A stretch of DNA of 64,000 nt, taken from positions 5,084,001-5,148,000 of the forward strand of contig NZ_BIFQ01000001.1 of NCBI RefSeq assembly GCF_003967515.1. The letters run 5' to 3'. A program made the translations under genes and the position numbers. Origin of the DNA: Dictyobacter aurantiacus (GTDB taxonomy: Bacteria; Chloroflexota; Ktedonobacteria; Ktedonobacterales; Ktedonobacteraceae). A model generated the notes under the pieces. The model was not told the origin of the DNA, made no database searches, and worked only from the letters and a program-made list of their open reading frames with translations. Numbering within the stretch: position 1 is the stretch's first letter; each line of letters opens with the position of its first letter. Positions 1 to 7,893 of this stretch are shown here, piece after piece.

Positions 1-341
1 TATTGATGATGGCATCGAATTCATTCTCGAAGGGGATGGTACGCATGTCGCCTTGCAGCCAGCGAACCTGCAACTGCTGCTCGCTGGCGCTGGCCTGAGC
101 ACGCTCTAGCAGCCGCGGACTGAGATCCTGTCCCGTCACCTGGCAGCCGTAGCGCGCCAGCTCCAGCGCGTGACGACCGTAGCCACAGCACAGATCCAGC
201 ACGCTGTGTTCCGGCTGCAGATCCAGCAGCCTGATAATATCCGTCACATCCTGCTCGGTGCTGGCTGGCAACAAAAATGGTGCATACAGACGGGCATAGT
301 CCTCATTGAAAAACTTCTCATACCACGGCGTTTCACCCATA
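1..341 (-). CDS. SAM-dependent class I methyltransferase (N-terminal part, runs off the window)
   Basis: Reading the minus strand from an ATG at 341 gives an open frame of 113 codons that leaves the window, so the C-terminal part is missing. After the start MGETPWYEKFF there is a glycine motif I, VLDLCCGYGRHALELA (about residues 53-68), then VTGQDLSPRLLERA, where the acidic residue should bind the adenosine ribose, and LQGDMRTIPFENEFDAI, matching motifs II-III of small class I methyltransferases. A GAGGAAGC ribosome binding site precedes the start. The acceptor substrate cannot be told. The frame, motifs and binding site make the methyltransferase call firm. Confidence 0.85.
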
Positions 342-423
342 TTCCGCTTCCTCCTCAAAATAATCGCGCTCTTGCTTCTTTCCTCAGAATGTCTCTCATC
401 TCATGCTTCTCACGTGCGGCCTG

Positions 424-660
424 CATGCGTTTTCGCACCTGCGGTGCTCAACAGTTATGTTTATGTTGGTGCGTCAGGGGCGCATCCGCGTTCCCTGGCG
501 CACCAACATAAACTATAAGCGCGGCCGCCTGTGTGCGTTTTCGCACCTGCATGGCCCAACAGTTATGTTTATGTTGGTGCGTCAGGGGCGCATCCGCGCC
601 CCTGACGCACCAACATAAACTATAAGCGCGGCCGCGCAGCGGACGCGAGTGCGGGAGCTA
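424..660. repeat. Family 1 palindrome element A, two tandem copies (107 bp period)
   Basis: Two direct copies start near 431 and 538 with TTTCGCACCTGC. The second contains a perfect inverted repeat at 567-620 (25 bp arms, loop ATCC, tip GCGC-ATCC-GCGC). The first (459-513) has the same left arm but a damaged right arm (one insertion plus substitutions). A GC-rich tail follows the second copy (626-655, with GCGCAGCGGACGC). No coding frame is credible here. Confidence 0.85.
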
Positions 661-953
661 TCACGGGCCACCAACGAGGATAAAATACATTCTTATTAGA
701 ATAAACGGTCTAGATTTCTATTTCCGCCTACCTGAAAGGTAGACCCCCCCATATATGCATGAGACCGTCAGGTAATGTATACTTTGATTGCAGGCAAAGA
801 AGAGAATCTCACAACAGCGCCCCTTTTCATCGATTGATTGAAAATCGATGCTCTTTATATCGAGGGGCCCGCCCAGGTGTTATTTATTCGCGATTGACCA
901 TAGCGCTTTCTCTTTTGCATGCAATGTGTGTTTTTTATAGAGGAGCATAAAGC
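661..953. other. Intergenic region upstream of the gal operon
   Basis: AT-rich stretch without a supported gene. It contains an 8 bp inverted repeat (828-835 with 843-850, CATCGATT/AATCGATG) and a small hairpin CTACCT-GAA-AGGTAG near 729-743. The promoter of the operon that starts at 954 should lie here, but no convincing -35/-10 pair was identified. Confidence 0.4.
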
Positions 954-1496
954 GTGTTTGCTGAAGAATTTGTGGTTGTCGATGCTACATCCTCCTTATG
1001 GAATGCCGTGCGTCCAATGCTGGATATTGCACTAAAAATAGAACAACACCAGGACTGGCATGGCTGGAATAAAGCATCCATCGATGCTTTCCTCCAGACG
1101 TTGCCGTCCCACTGCTCTCTGATGCTGGGCGTCTGGCAGGTTGATGCCGCGCAAGAGCAAGAAACACTCTGGCTGGGATGTATCTGCGAAGTGCTCAACG
1201 GTGCTGTATGCTCGCTTCGTACGTTTGCCGCCTTAGATGATCCTGCTTTGCCAGCTTTATCAGAGCTGGAGCCTGGTTTTTCCCATGCTCAGGAGTTGAT
1301 ACGTATTACCAATGGGCAGGTCGCTCCCGTGGCCTGGGCCCTGTTTACAGATAAAGCCAGCTGGGATGAATGGCTTTTGACCACGGACGCCGATGGGCAC
1401 CCCATTGATAAGGGGGAACTGCTCGCCGCGTTGGCCCGGCAGGGACGGTGTGTGCTGCTGGGTAGCGAGGTCGCTCATCATCCTCATCATCATTAA
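954..1496 (+). CDS. Hypothetical protein, first gene of the gal operon
   Basis: 180 residues starting at GTG 954, with GAGGAGC 8 bases upstream. I do not recognise a family. The protein is acidic and Trp-rich, with no signal peptide or membrane segment, and ends in a His-rich tail (HHPHHH) that could bind metal. It ends 17 bp before galT and lies in the same direction, so it is probably co-transcribed with galT and galK. A role in galactose metabolism is only inferred from this position. Confidence 0.6.
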   Translation: MFAEEFVVVDATSSLWNAVRPMLDIALKIEQHQDWHGWNKASIDAFLQTLPSHCSLMLGVWQVDAAQEQETLWLGCICEVLNGAVCSLRTFAALDDPALPALSELEPGFSHAQELIRITNGQVAPVAWALFTDKASWDEWLLTTDADGHPIDKGELLAALARQGRCVLLGSEVAHHPHHH

Positions 1497-1513
1497 TAGG
1501 TAGGGATTGCTTT

Positions 1514-2428
1514 ATGCAGGAATATACTACTCCACTGGTCTGGAATCCTATTCTGAGACAGTATCTTGTAAATGCTGCCCATCGTATGAATCGCCGTGAG
1601 GGGACCAACGAGTGCCCTTTCTGTGCCGATATTACCAGCGGGCGTGTCGGGCCGGATACGCAGGTCTGGCTGCATCCGAATGATTTTCCACCCTTGAAGC
1701 CGCCCGTTGGCGAGGCCTATGTCGTTATTTATAACCGTGACCATAATCGTAAATTTACCCAGCTGACGGTTGATGAGGTATTTGAGGTCACTAAATTGTG
1801 GCGTGATCTGTACCGCGATCTCTCGTCCCGCTACCCGACCGTCATGATTTTTGAGAATAGCGGGGCCGCCATCGGCCAGACGCAGAATCATCCTCACGGC
1901 CAGGCGTACGGTGTCTCGGTGGTTCCCTCCATTCTGGAGCGCGAGATGGAGACGGTGGCGCTGGACTTCGAGTCTGGCAGCGGCTGTCCCTTCTGCCGTG
2001 TGCGCGAGGAATTGAGCGATGGGGAGCAGCAGGTGACCGCCAATACGACCTGGCAGGCGTTTCTGCCGCCCTACGTGCGCTATCCCTATGAAACCCATCT
2101 CTATCCGCGTCGTCACGTGGCTAATATTGGCCTGATGGAAGATGAGGAGCTGCGCGACCTGGCCGAGTTGATGCTGCAGGTTATCCGTGGCTATAATGCT
2201 CTCAATGATGGCGAGATGGCCCCGATGCCGTATCTGCTTGGTCTGCATCAGCTGGCCGATGAGCGCTTCCACTTCCACGTTGAGATCCTCGCCATCGGAC
2301 GTGCCCCCGGCAAGCTCAAATATGCCGCCTCCTCTGAATCGGTGTGGGGACTGTGGGCCAACGACTCGGCTCCTGTACAGAAGGCTCAGGAGCTGCGCGC
2401 GGCGATCGATCAAGTAAAAGGAAAGTAG
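1514..2428 (+). CDS. galT: Galactose-1-phosphate uridylyltransferase
   Basis: 304 residues. It transfers UMP between UDP-glucose and galactose-1-phosphate in the cytoplasmic Leloir pathway. The active-site motif NHPHGQ lies around residues 125-130, with His128 the expected uridylylated nucleophile. The N-terminal NECPFCADITSGR and the mid-protein GCPFCRVREE give Cys pairs typical of metal sites in this HIT-superfamily enzyme, and ENSGAAIGQTQ precedes the catalytic loop. A second His motif, LHQLADERFHFHVE, lies near the C-terminus. The gene ends 9 bp before galK, so the two are clearly an operon. Length is slightly below the E. coli enzyme, as in many non-enteric GalT proteins. Confidence 0.95.
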   Translation: MQEYTTPLVWNPILRQYLVNAAHRMNRREGTNECPFCADITSGRVGPDTQVWLHPNDFPPLKPPVGEAYVVIYNRDHNRKFTQLTVDEVFEVTKLWRDLYRDLSSRYPTVMIFENSGAAIGQTQNHPHGQAYGVSVVPSILEREMETVALDFESGSGCPFCRVREELSDGEQQVTANTTWQAFLPPYVRYPYETHLYPRRHVANIGLMEDEELRDLAELMLQVIRGYNALNDGEMAPMPYLLGLHQLADERFHFHVEILAIGRAPGKLKYAASSESVWGLWANDSAPVQKAQELRAAIDQVKGK

Positions 2429-2437
2429 TGACGTATC

Positions 2438-3712
2438 ATGGATTCAACGAAGTTGTTACCACCGGTTAAAGAGGCTCTTGAGCAATTCCCGCGGATATTT
2501 GATGACAAAACCGCCTACGCGAGCCCGCTGGGCGCTGCCTGGGCCCCCGGCCGGGTGAATCTGATTGGCGAGCATACGGATTATAATGGCGGCTTCGTGC
2601 TGCCGATGGCGGTCGACCGGGTGTCGGCCTTCGCCGGCCGTACGCGCCAGGATCAGACGGTGCGACTCTGGTCGGCCCACTTCAAGGAGTATGCCGAGTT
2701 TTCGCTGGACGGCCTGCCGGAAAATTTTGATCAGCAACGCAAGCCGCTGCCGGGCTGGGCCCGTTATGTGCTGGGGGTGGGAGCTGAACTGCTGCGCGCT
2801 GGTATCACCTTGAAGGGCTTTGACGCCGTGGTCAGTGGCGATGTGCCGCTGGGCGGCGGCATGAGCTCCTCAGCTGCGCTAGAGATCGCCTCGGCCGAAG
2901 CCTATGCCCTCTTTTCAGACCATGCCTTCACCATTGGTGAAAAGGATGCCACCCTGACTCCTATAGAGACCGCCGGTCTGTGTCAGCGTGCCGAGCATAT
3001 CGCTTCTGGCCTCAGAAGCGGTATCCTGGACCAGGCCGCTTCGTGCCTGGGACAGCCGCGCAAGGCGGTGCTGCTCGATTGCCGTTCGCTGGATTATCGC
3101 TACCTGCCGTTTGAGTATCCCAACGTATCGCTGGTGGTTATCGATACGGGCGTGCGCCGCGAACTGGCTTCGTCCGCCTATAACGAGCGTCGCCAGCAGT
3201 GCGAAGAGGCGACGGAGCGCTTGCGCGACTTGATCCTGCAGGATGAGCCCGGCAACGAGCAGGCGCGTGGGATTAAAGAGCTGCGCGACATCTCGCCTGA
3301 GCAGTTCGAGCGCTACAAGAATCAACTGCCCGAGGTCTTGCGCAAGCGCGCCGGTTATGTGATCGCAGAGAACGAGCGTGTCCTGCAGGTCGTGAAGCTG
3401 CTGGAGGCAGGCCAGATCGAAGAGGTAGGCAAGATTCTGTGGATCGGTCACGCGGGCTTGCGCGATGAGTACGAGGTGAGCTGCGCCGAACTGGATGCCC
3501 TGGTCGATATCGCCCATGACGTTCCTGGAGTCTACGGAGCGCGTATGATGGGCGGCGGCTTCGGCGGCTGCACCATCAACCTGGTACGCAGCGACGCCGT
3601 TGACGCCCTGCGCCAGGCCGTTGAACAGCACTATCCCGAGCGTACCGGCCGCCAGGCCAGCATCGATATCTGCCGCGCCGCCGCCGGTCCCGGCCACGTC
3701 GTCACACAATAA
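2438..3712 (+). CDS. galK: Galactokinase
   Basis: 424 residues. It phosphorylates galactose at C1 with ATP, supplying the substrate of the neighbouring GalT. All GHMP-kinase motifs are visible: the galactokinase signature PGRVNLIGEHTDYNGGFVLP near residues 35-54, the phosphate-binding PLGGGMSSSAALE near 134-146, and the C-terminal GARMMGGGFGGC near 366-377. The start ATG 2438 follows an AAAGGAAAG ribosome binding site. Together with galT it makes a galactose-to-UDP-sugar module; no epimerase or mutarotase is next to it. Confidence 0.97.
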   Translation: MDSTKLLPPVKEALEQFPRIFDDKTAYASPLGAAWAPGRVNLIGEHTDYNGGFVLPMAVDRVSAFAGRTRQDQTVRLWSAHFKEYAEFSLDGLPENFDQQRKPLPGWARYVLGVGAELLRAGITLKGFDAVVSGDVPLGGGMSSSAALEIASAEAYALFSDHAFTIGEKDATLTPIETAGLCQRAEHIASGLRSGILDQAASCLGQPRKAVLLDCRSLDYRYLPFEYPNVSLVVIDTGVRRELASSAYNERRQQCEEATERLRDLILQDEPGNEQARGIKELRDISPEQFERYKNQLPEVLRKRAGYVIAENERVLQVVKLLEAGQIEEVGKILWIGHAGLRDEYEVSCAELDALVDIAHDVPGVYGARMMGGGFGGCTINLVRSDAVDALRQAVEQHYPERTGRQASIDICRAAAGPGHVVTQ

Positions 3713-3726
3713 TCGTTTCTCACCTT

Positions 3727-3778
3727 TATATATTGAGGCATCAGGTGCGCATTTGCGCACCTGATGCCTCAATATATA
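3727..3778. repeat. Family 1 palindrome B (24 bp arms, loop ATTT)
   Basis: Perfect inverted repeat with tip GCGC-ATTT-GCGC between the convergent ends of galK and the pseudokinase gene. No T-tract follows the stem on either strand, so it does not look like a standard intrinsic terminator, although its place suits a bidirectional one. Confidence 0.9.
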
Positions 3779-3810
3779 GAAATGGGGGTGCCTGCGCTCC
3801 CCACGCTCTC

Positions 3811-5424
3811 TTAAGAGAGTACCCCTTCCTTTTGCTGCACCAGGTGAGGGGCCGGCCGGGTATCATAAAAAATAAGTACGTACTTGCCGATCCCAATTTC
3901 GTCCCCGTTTTGCAGCTGCTGTTCCTGTTCAGGAACCAGCTTTTGCCCGTTGACAAATACCCCAGTGGCGCTGCTGCAATCATGTATCCAGCATTGCCTA
4001 TCTTTAACTCGAATCAGGGCGTGGTGTCTTGATGTCTCCTCGTCCTGGTCCAGTAGGATATCGCTGGAGCCAGCGTGTCCCAGGCTGGTTTCATCCCTGG
4101 TGAGTGGATAGATGATCGGTTTACCAGTGAGCGGCGGCGTGATTAGCAGGTAGGGATCGTTGGCTGCCATCGGCTCGGGCAGGGGCAGCAGCGGTTCCGT
4201 GTCAATGATATCCCTTTTAGGTTCCTCTTTTGGGGGAGCCTGGGGCGCTGGGGCGGTCTCTGGTTGGGATTCAGGCTGAACCGGTTCGACAGGTTGTAAC
4301 TCGGGCGGCCCGAAGGGCGTGGCGTCGGGCACCGGCTGGGCGATATCGGGTTCGAATGGCCGGGGCCCCGATGGTAGTGGCTCTGGTGAGGTTTTAATCG
4401 GTTCCTCTGGCAGAGGTTCGGAGTTGGGTTCGCGCACCGGCTCGGGCGCTGGTGGTGGCTCATGAACGGGTCGGGGCGTATCAGGCTCAATGCGGCGTAG
4501 CGGTTCAGTGTCGGGCTGGACCGGTTTTTGCTCGGCATGGGGCAGCGCGCCGCTCTTCTGTCGGAAGGGACGGGCCGGTGGTAGACCGTCATCCAGGGCT
4601 TTTTGCAGGGTCTGCACAAACGCGCTGACGTTGGCGAAGCGATGACCGGGATTGGGGCTGAGGGCGCGCCGAATAGTGTTTTCCATTCCATACGTGACGT
4701 CAGCGTTGAAAGGGAGCAGCGATGGGATCATCCCCTGAATTTTATGCATCTTGATCTCCTCAGGCGTACCTAGAAATGGGGGGCGCCCGGCCAGCCATAG
4801 GTAGAGGAGCACGGCCAGGGCATATTGATCACTGGCCTGTATTGTGCGGCCTGTGAACTGTTCTGGCGCGGCTGTCATCGAGAAGAAGGTCATTGGCGGC
4901 TGCCCCATTTTGCGTACAAAGGTCCCCAGCGCGGCATCGGCGATCAAAAAAGGACTGCTGCTGGTCGCGGAAGGGTCCTGCGCGATGAGGATATTAGAAA
5001 GGGTGAGCGATCCATGGGTATACCCGATTGTGTGGAGCTGCGCCAGCGCTCCGGCGATCTGGGCCGCATAGCCGACGGCGCGTCGCACATCCATCGGTGG
5101 ACGGAACCAGCTTCGGCCCTGTTCATTAATCAGCGATCCATAACCGGTGTAGGTGCGGGCGACGAAGAGCTGCCCATGCCATTCCCCATAATTCAGAATC
5201 CGGGCCAACTGAGGATGCGCCAGGCCGCCCATGGACTGCATCTCGCGCAAAAACTGGCGCCGGGCTGCGTCTGGAAGAAGCGTCCAGGGATGAATTATTT
5301 TCAGCAGTACCGTGCGCTGCTGGCGGCTATCCTCTGCTGCATAACTGCTCCCGGCTGCCCCATTCCCTGCGAAGCGCATGATGCGATAGCGTTCAAACTT
5401 CTGACCTTCTTCCAGTGTATGCAT
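3811..5424 (-). CDS. Ser/Thr-kinase-like pseudokinase with C-terminal FHA domain
   Basis: 537 residues. Residues 10-280 have the eukaryotic-like kinase fold: a glycine loop (AGNGAAGSS, 19-27), the ATP-anchoring Lys42, Glu61, and an APE motif at 186-188. The catalytic loop reads HGSLTLSN (137-144), so the essential Asp of HRD is Ser139 and the usual Lys is Thr; DFG is DAA (163-165). A phosphotransfer activity is therefore unlikely. A Pro/Glu-rich linker (about 285-420) leads to an FHA domain with SSDILL, SRHHALI and VFVNGQ, expected to bind phosphothreonine. The protein likely acts as a signalling scaffold. No transmembrane helix was seen. Confidence 0.88.
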   Translation of the reverse strand: MHTLEEGQKFERYRIMRFAGNGAAGSSYAAEDSRQQRTVLLKIIHPWTLLPDAARRQFLREMQSMGGLAHPQLARILNYGEWHGQLFVARTYTGYGSLINEQGRSWFRPPMDVRRAVGYAAQIAGALAQLHTIGYTHGSLTLSNILIAQDPSATSSSPFLIADAALGTFVRKMGQPPMTFFSMTAAPEQFTGRTIQASDQYALAVLLYLWLAGRPPFLGTPEEIKMHKIQGMIPSLLPFNADVTYGMENTIRRALSPNPGHRFANVSAFVQTLQKALDDGLPPARPFRQKSGALPHAEQKPVQPDTEPLRRIEPDTPRPVHEPPPAPEPVREPNSEPLPEEPIKTSPEPLPSGPRPFEPDIAQPVPDATPFGPPELQPVEPVQPESQPETAPAPQAPPKEEPKRDIIDTEPLLPLPEPMAANDPYLLITPPLTGKPIIYPLTRDETSLGHAGSSDILLDQDEETSRHHALIRVKDRQCWIHDCSSATGVFVNGQKLVPEQEQQLQNGDEIGIGKYVLIFYDTRPAPHLVQQKEGVLS

Positions 5425-5567
5425 GCCTTACCCTCATTTTGATCTAAAAACATGTTACATATGCATGGTATTGTACCATATCGATCTGTTTCATTGTATT
5501 AAATTACTTGACCGGTGGAGACTCTTTCCAAAAATGGTTGCGTATCTTCTCTAATTATGTTAACATA

Positions 5568-5591
5568 TTAATATTAACCGGTTAATATTAA
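5568..5591. promoter_or_regulatory. 24 bp perfect palindrome, likely MarR operator
   Basis: TTAATATTAACC followed by its exact reverse complement, ending 16 bp before the MarR start codon. It sits where it would block the promoter or the ribosome binding region. Autoregulation by the adjacent MarR protein is inferred from the position and the symmetry, which suits a winged-helix dimer. Confidence 0.75.
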
Positions 5592-5606
5592 GGGGTTCAC
5601 ATCAAA

Positions 5607-6038
5607 ATGAATACATCTCTTGCCTATTTGTTAGGTAAACTCATGTTCGAAATTGACCGCGCAGCTGATCAATTGTTGCAGACGCACGTGGGCATTTCGT
5701 ACAGGCGTTTTCTCTTTCTGACTGTCCTGCAACATTGTGGCACGGTCACCCAACATGAATTGGCCGTTGCTCTGGGCTATAGCGATCCTGCCGTCAGTAC
5801 GATGGTGGTGGAGTTGGCCAGGGACAATTGCATCCAGACGGCAAAGAGTCCGGAGCATGGCCGCAAGCGTCTCGTGACCATCACACCGAAGGGAAGCGAG
5901 CTAGTCGCAACAGGGAGAGAGTTACTGGACTCACACTTTGATCAGTTGATGGAACTTGCAGATGTTGATGCACAGCATTACCGCGAACTCTCTGAACGAT
6001 TGTATCAGGCTCTGATGACGAAAATGAAGAAGGAGTAA
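5607..6038 (+). CDS. MarR-family transcriptional regulator
   Basis: 143 residues with the MarR winged-helix layout: an N-terminal dimerisation helix, the HTH in TQHELAVALGYSDPAVSTMVVEL (about residues 48-70), and the wing with the conserved D/R pattern in SPEHGRKRLVTITPKGSEL. The wing sequence (GRKRLVTIT-KG) is typical of the family. The gene overlies its own likely operator and is followed after 2 bp by an alpha/beta hydrolase, so it probably represses this two-gene operon. The inducing ligand is unknown. Confidence 0.92.
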   Translation: MNTSLAYLLGKLMFEIDRAADQLLQTHVGISYRRFLFLTVLQHCGTVTQHELAVALGYSDPAVSTMVVELARDNCIQTAKSPEHGRKRLVTITPKGSELVATGRELLDSHFDQLMELADVDAQHYRELSERLYQALMTKMKKE

Positions 6039-6040
6039 TT

Positions 6041-6889
6041 ATGACCACCAGTTACATGAGGACAGCCCCGGACGCTACCCACTTCGTATCTTCTCAGGAT
6101 GGAACGAAGATTAGCTACCTCACTATGGGAAGCGGGCCAGCTGTGATTGTTATTCCCGGCGTGCTCTCTACGGCATCCGACTACACCGCGTTCGCACGCG
6201 CTCTGGCCGAGCATTTCACCGTCCACATTATCGAGCGGCGCGGGCGAGGCGAGAGCGGTCCACAGGGCGCGGACTACAGTATTCGCAAAGAGTGTGAGGA
6301 TGTGTTCGCCTTGCAGCAAAAGACCGGTGCATCATTTCTGGTTGGCCACAGCTTTGGTGGCTTTGTGGCTCTGGAAGCAGCTCGTCACAACCCTTCATTC
6401 ACCAAATTAGCGGTGTACGAACCGGGAGTGTCTATTGATGGGTCTATCCCCATGGATTGGATCCCTGGTAGCCAGAAGAAGCTCGCCGAAAAAAAATACC
6501 TCGACGCCTTTGTCGAGTTTACGCTCCGCTGTGGCCCTGAACGGGTGCGCCGGACACCTCGCTGGCTCATGAAACTGATGATTCCGCTTATCCTCAGCCC
6601 TCATGAGCTCAAACAGAGGTTGAGCCTGCTCCATGAGAGTATACGTGAGCACCAGGAAACAGCCCGGCTCGATGGTAGCTATGAAAACTACCGGGAAATA
6701 ACCGCGAGCGTCTTGCTCATGTATGGCGGGAAAAGCGATCTCCCATGGCTCCATCTCGCTTTAGAGCGGCTCGCAACGGTCATCTCGCAATCTGAAACAC
6801 AAGAGTTTCCCAGGCTCGACCACTTTGGCATCGACAAAAAGGCTCCACGAGAAGTTGCCGAGGCGGTCTGTGCCTACTTTCTGAAGTAG
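6041..6889 (+). CDS. Alpha/beta hydrolase
   Basis: 282 residues. The nucleophile elbow GHSFGG lies near residues 107-112 (catalytic Ser), an oxyanion-side motif PGVLSTASDYTAFARAL lies near 45, and the terminal catalytic His is probably in RLDHFGID near 264. RRGRGESG is the loop after strand 4 typical of the family. It starts at ATG 6041 after AAGGAG, 2 bp behind the MarR stop, so its expression is probably controlled by that regulator. Such pairs often deal with an esterified or toxic small molecule; the substrate cannot be inferred. The stop codon TAG is formed by the first bases of a family 2 repeat. Confidence 0.9.
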   Translation: MTTSYMRTAPDATHFVSSQDGTKISYLTMGSGPAVIVIPGVLSTASDYTAFARALAEHFTVHIIERRGRGESGPQGADYSIRKECEDVFALQQKTGASFLVGHSFGGFVALEAARHNPSFTKLAVYEPGVSIDGSIPMDWIPGSQKKLAEKKYLDAFVEFTLRCGPERVRRTPRWLMKLMIPLILSPHELKQRLSLLHESIREHQETARLDGSYENYREITASVLLMYGGKSDLPWLHLALERLATVISQSETQEFPRLDHFGIDKKAPREVAEAVCAYFLK

Positions 6890-6925
6890 GTGCCGGGTTT
6901 GCCCCGGCTGTGCTTACCTGGCTTG
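6887..6925 (+). repeat. Family 2 repeat, short copy at a stop codon
   Basis: TAGGTGCCGGGTTTGCCCCGG begins with the stop codon of the hydrolase gene and contains a small CCGGG..CCCGG hairpin. It resembles the copies at 24557 and 53570. Confidence 0.6.
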
Positions 6926-7624
6926 CTATCTGCTGGATTGTGGCGCGTTGTCTTTGCGCTTTTTGTAGACAAAAAACGCGATAATCGCGCCAAGTACGAT
7001 CACCGCTCCCAGAACCAGGCTGATATTGCTGGCCAGGTGCTCGACAAGCGTGAAGTTGTCATGGAAGACGCGTCCCGCGTAATAACCGAGCAGACCATAG
7101 ATGGTGGCCCAGATGATGCCGCCGGCGGCGTTGTAAGCGAGAAACGTTGGCCAGTGCATCCTGTTGACTCCGGCCAGGAAGGCCGCGAAGGCGCGCAGGA
7201 CGGCGACGAAGCGGCCGAAGAAGACGGTCTTGTTGCCGTGCCTGGCAAAAAACTCTTCTGATCGCTGGAGACGCTCCGGTTTGAGAAACACATAGCGCCC
7301 ATAGCGATGAACAAAGGCTTTTCCCCCTGTGCGCCCGACCCCGTAGCCGACATTATCGCCGAGGATAGCCCCGACGGCGGCACAGGCGATCACGATGGGC
7401 AGCGAAAGGTCATGGTAGACGGCGGCATAAAATGAGGCGAGCAGCAGCATCGTCTCACCTGGCACCGGCACCCCCGCACTCTCGACCATCACCACCAGCA
7501 CCACAGCTGGATAGCCCAGCGTATGCAGGAAGTTTTGTAGGAACTGTAGAATATTAAAACTGGCAAGCGTCATCCCTGGTTGCCCAAATAGATGAGCGCC
7601 AATTAAAGATGGCAATTTTCGCAT
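6926..7624 (-). CDS. DedA-family (SNARE-associated/VTT) membrane protein
   Basis: 232 residues from the ATG at 7624; this start has a GGAGG ribosome binding site, whereas the frame is open upstream to 7711 without one. DedA features are the early motif VESAGVPVPGETMLLLASF (residues about 43-61), FGRFVAVLRAFAAFLAGV with the conserved Arg residues, and NAAGGIIWATIYGLLGYYAG. Several hydrophobic segments indicate an integral inner-membrane protein, and it ends in a positively charged tail. The family includes undecaprenyl-phosphate and phospholipid flippases, which fits the lipid-linked sugar enzymes encoded nearby, but the substrate here is inferred. Confidence 0.92.
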   Translation of the reverse strand: MRKLPSLIGAHLFGQPGMTLASFNILQFLQNFLHTLGYPAVVLVVMVESAGVPVPGETMLLLASFYAAVYHDLSLPIVIACAAVGAILGDNVGYGVGRTGGKAFVHRYGRYVFLKPERLQRSEEFFARHGNKTVFFGRFVAVLRAFAAFLAGVNRMHWPTFLAYNAAGGIIWATIYGLLGYYAGRVFHDNFTLVEHLASNISLVLGAVIVLGAIIAFFVYKKRKDNAPQSSR

Positions 7625-7893
7625 GTCATTCCCTCCTGCCAGTAATACTGTGCACATACGAAAATGGATGCGTCCAGCTCTATTGATGGTGACAAGGATG
7701 ATTAAAGACAACAGTCAGGTTTCATTGACAGGGTTACGCTTCTATCTTTATACTGGTGACTGATATGCTCGCAACTGGAAACATACGTGTCCTGACCTAC
7801 CAGGATGTACCTGTACAGATCTGTGCGCTGAAAAATCATATGCAGTCTTTATTTCTGGTATAGAGCCTAAAATTATAGAGTAAGGTCCTAACG

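Noticed and set aside
4825-5442. 205-codon plus-strand frame
   Set aside because: Antisense shadow of the pseudokinase gene.
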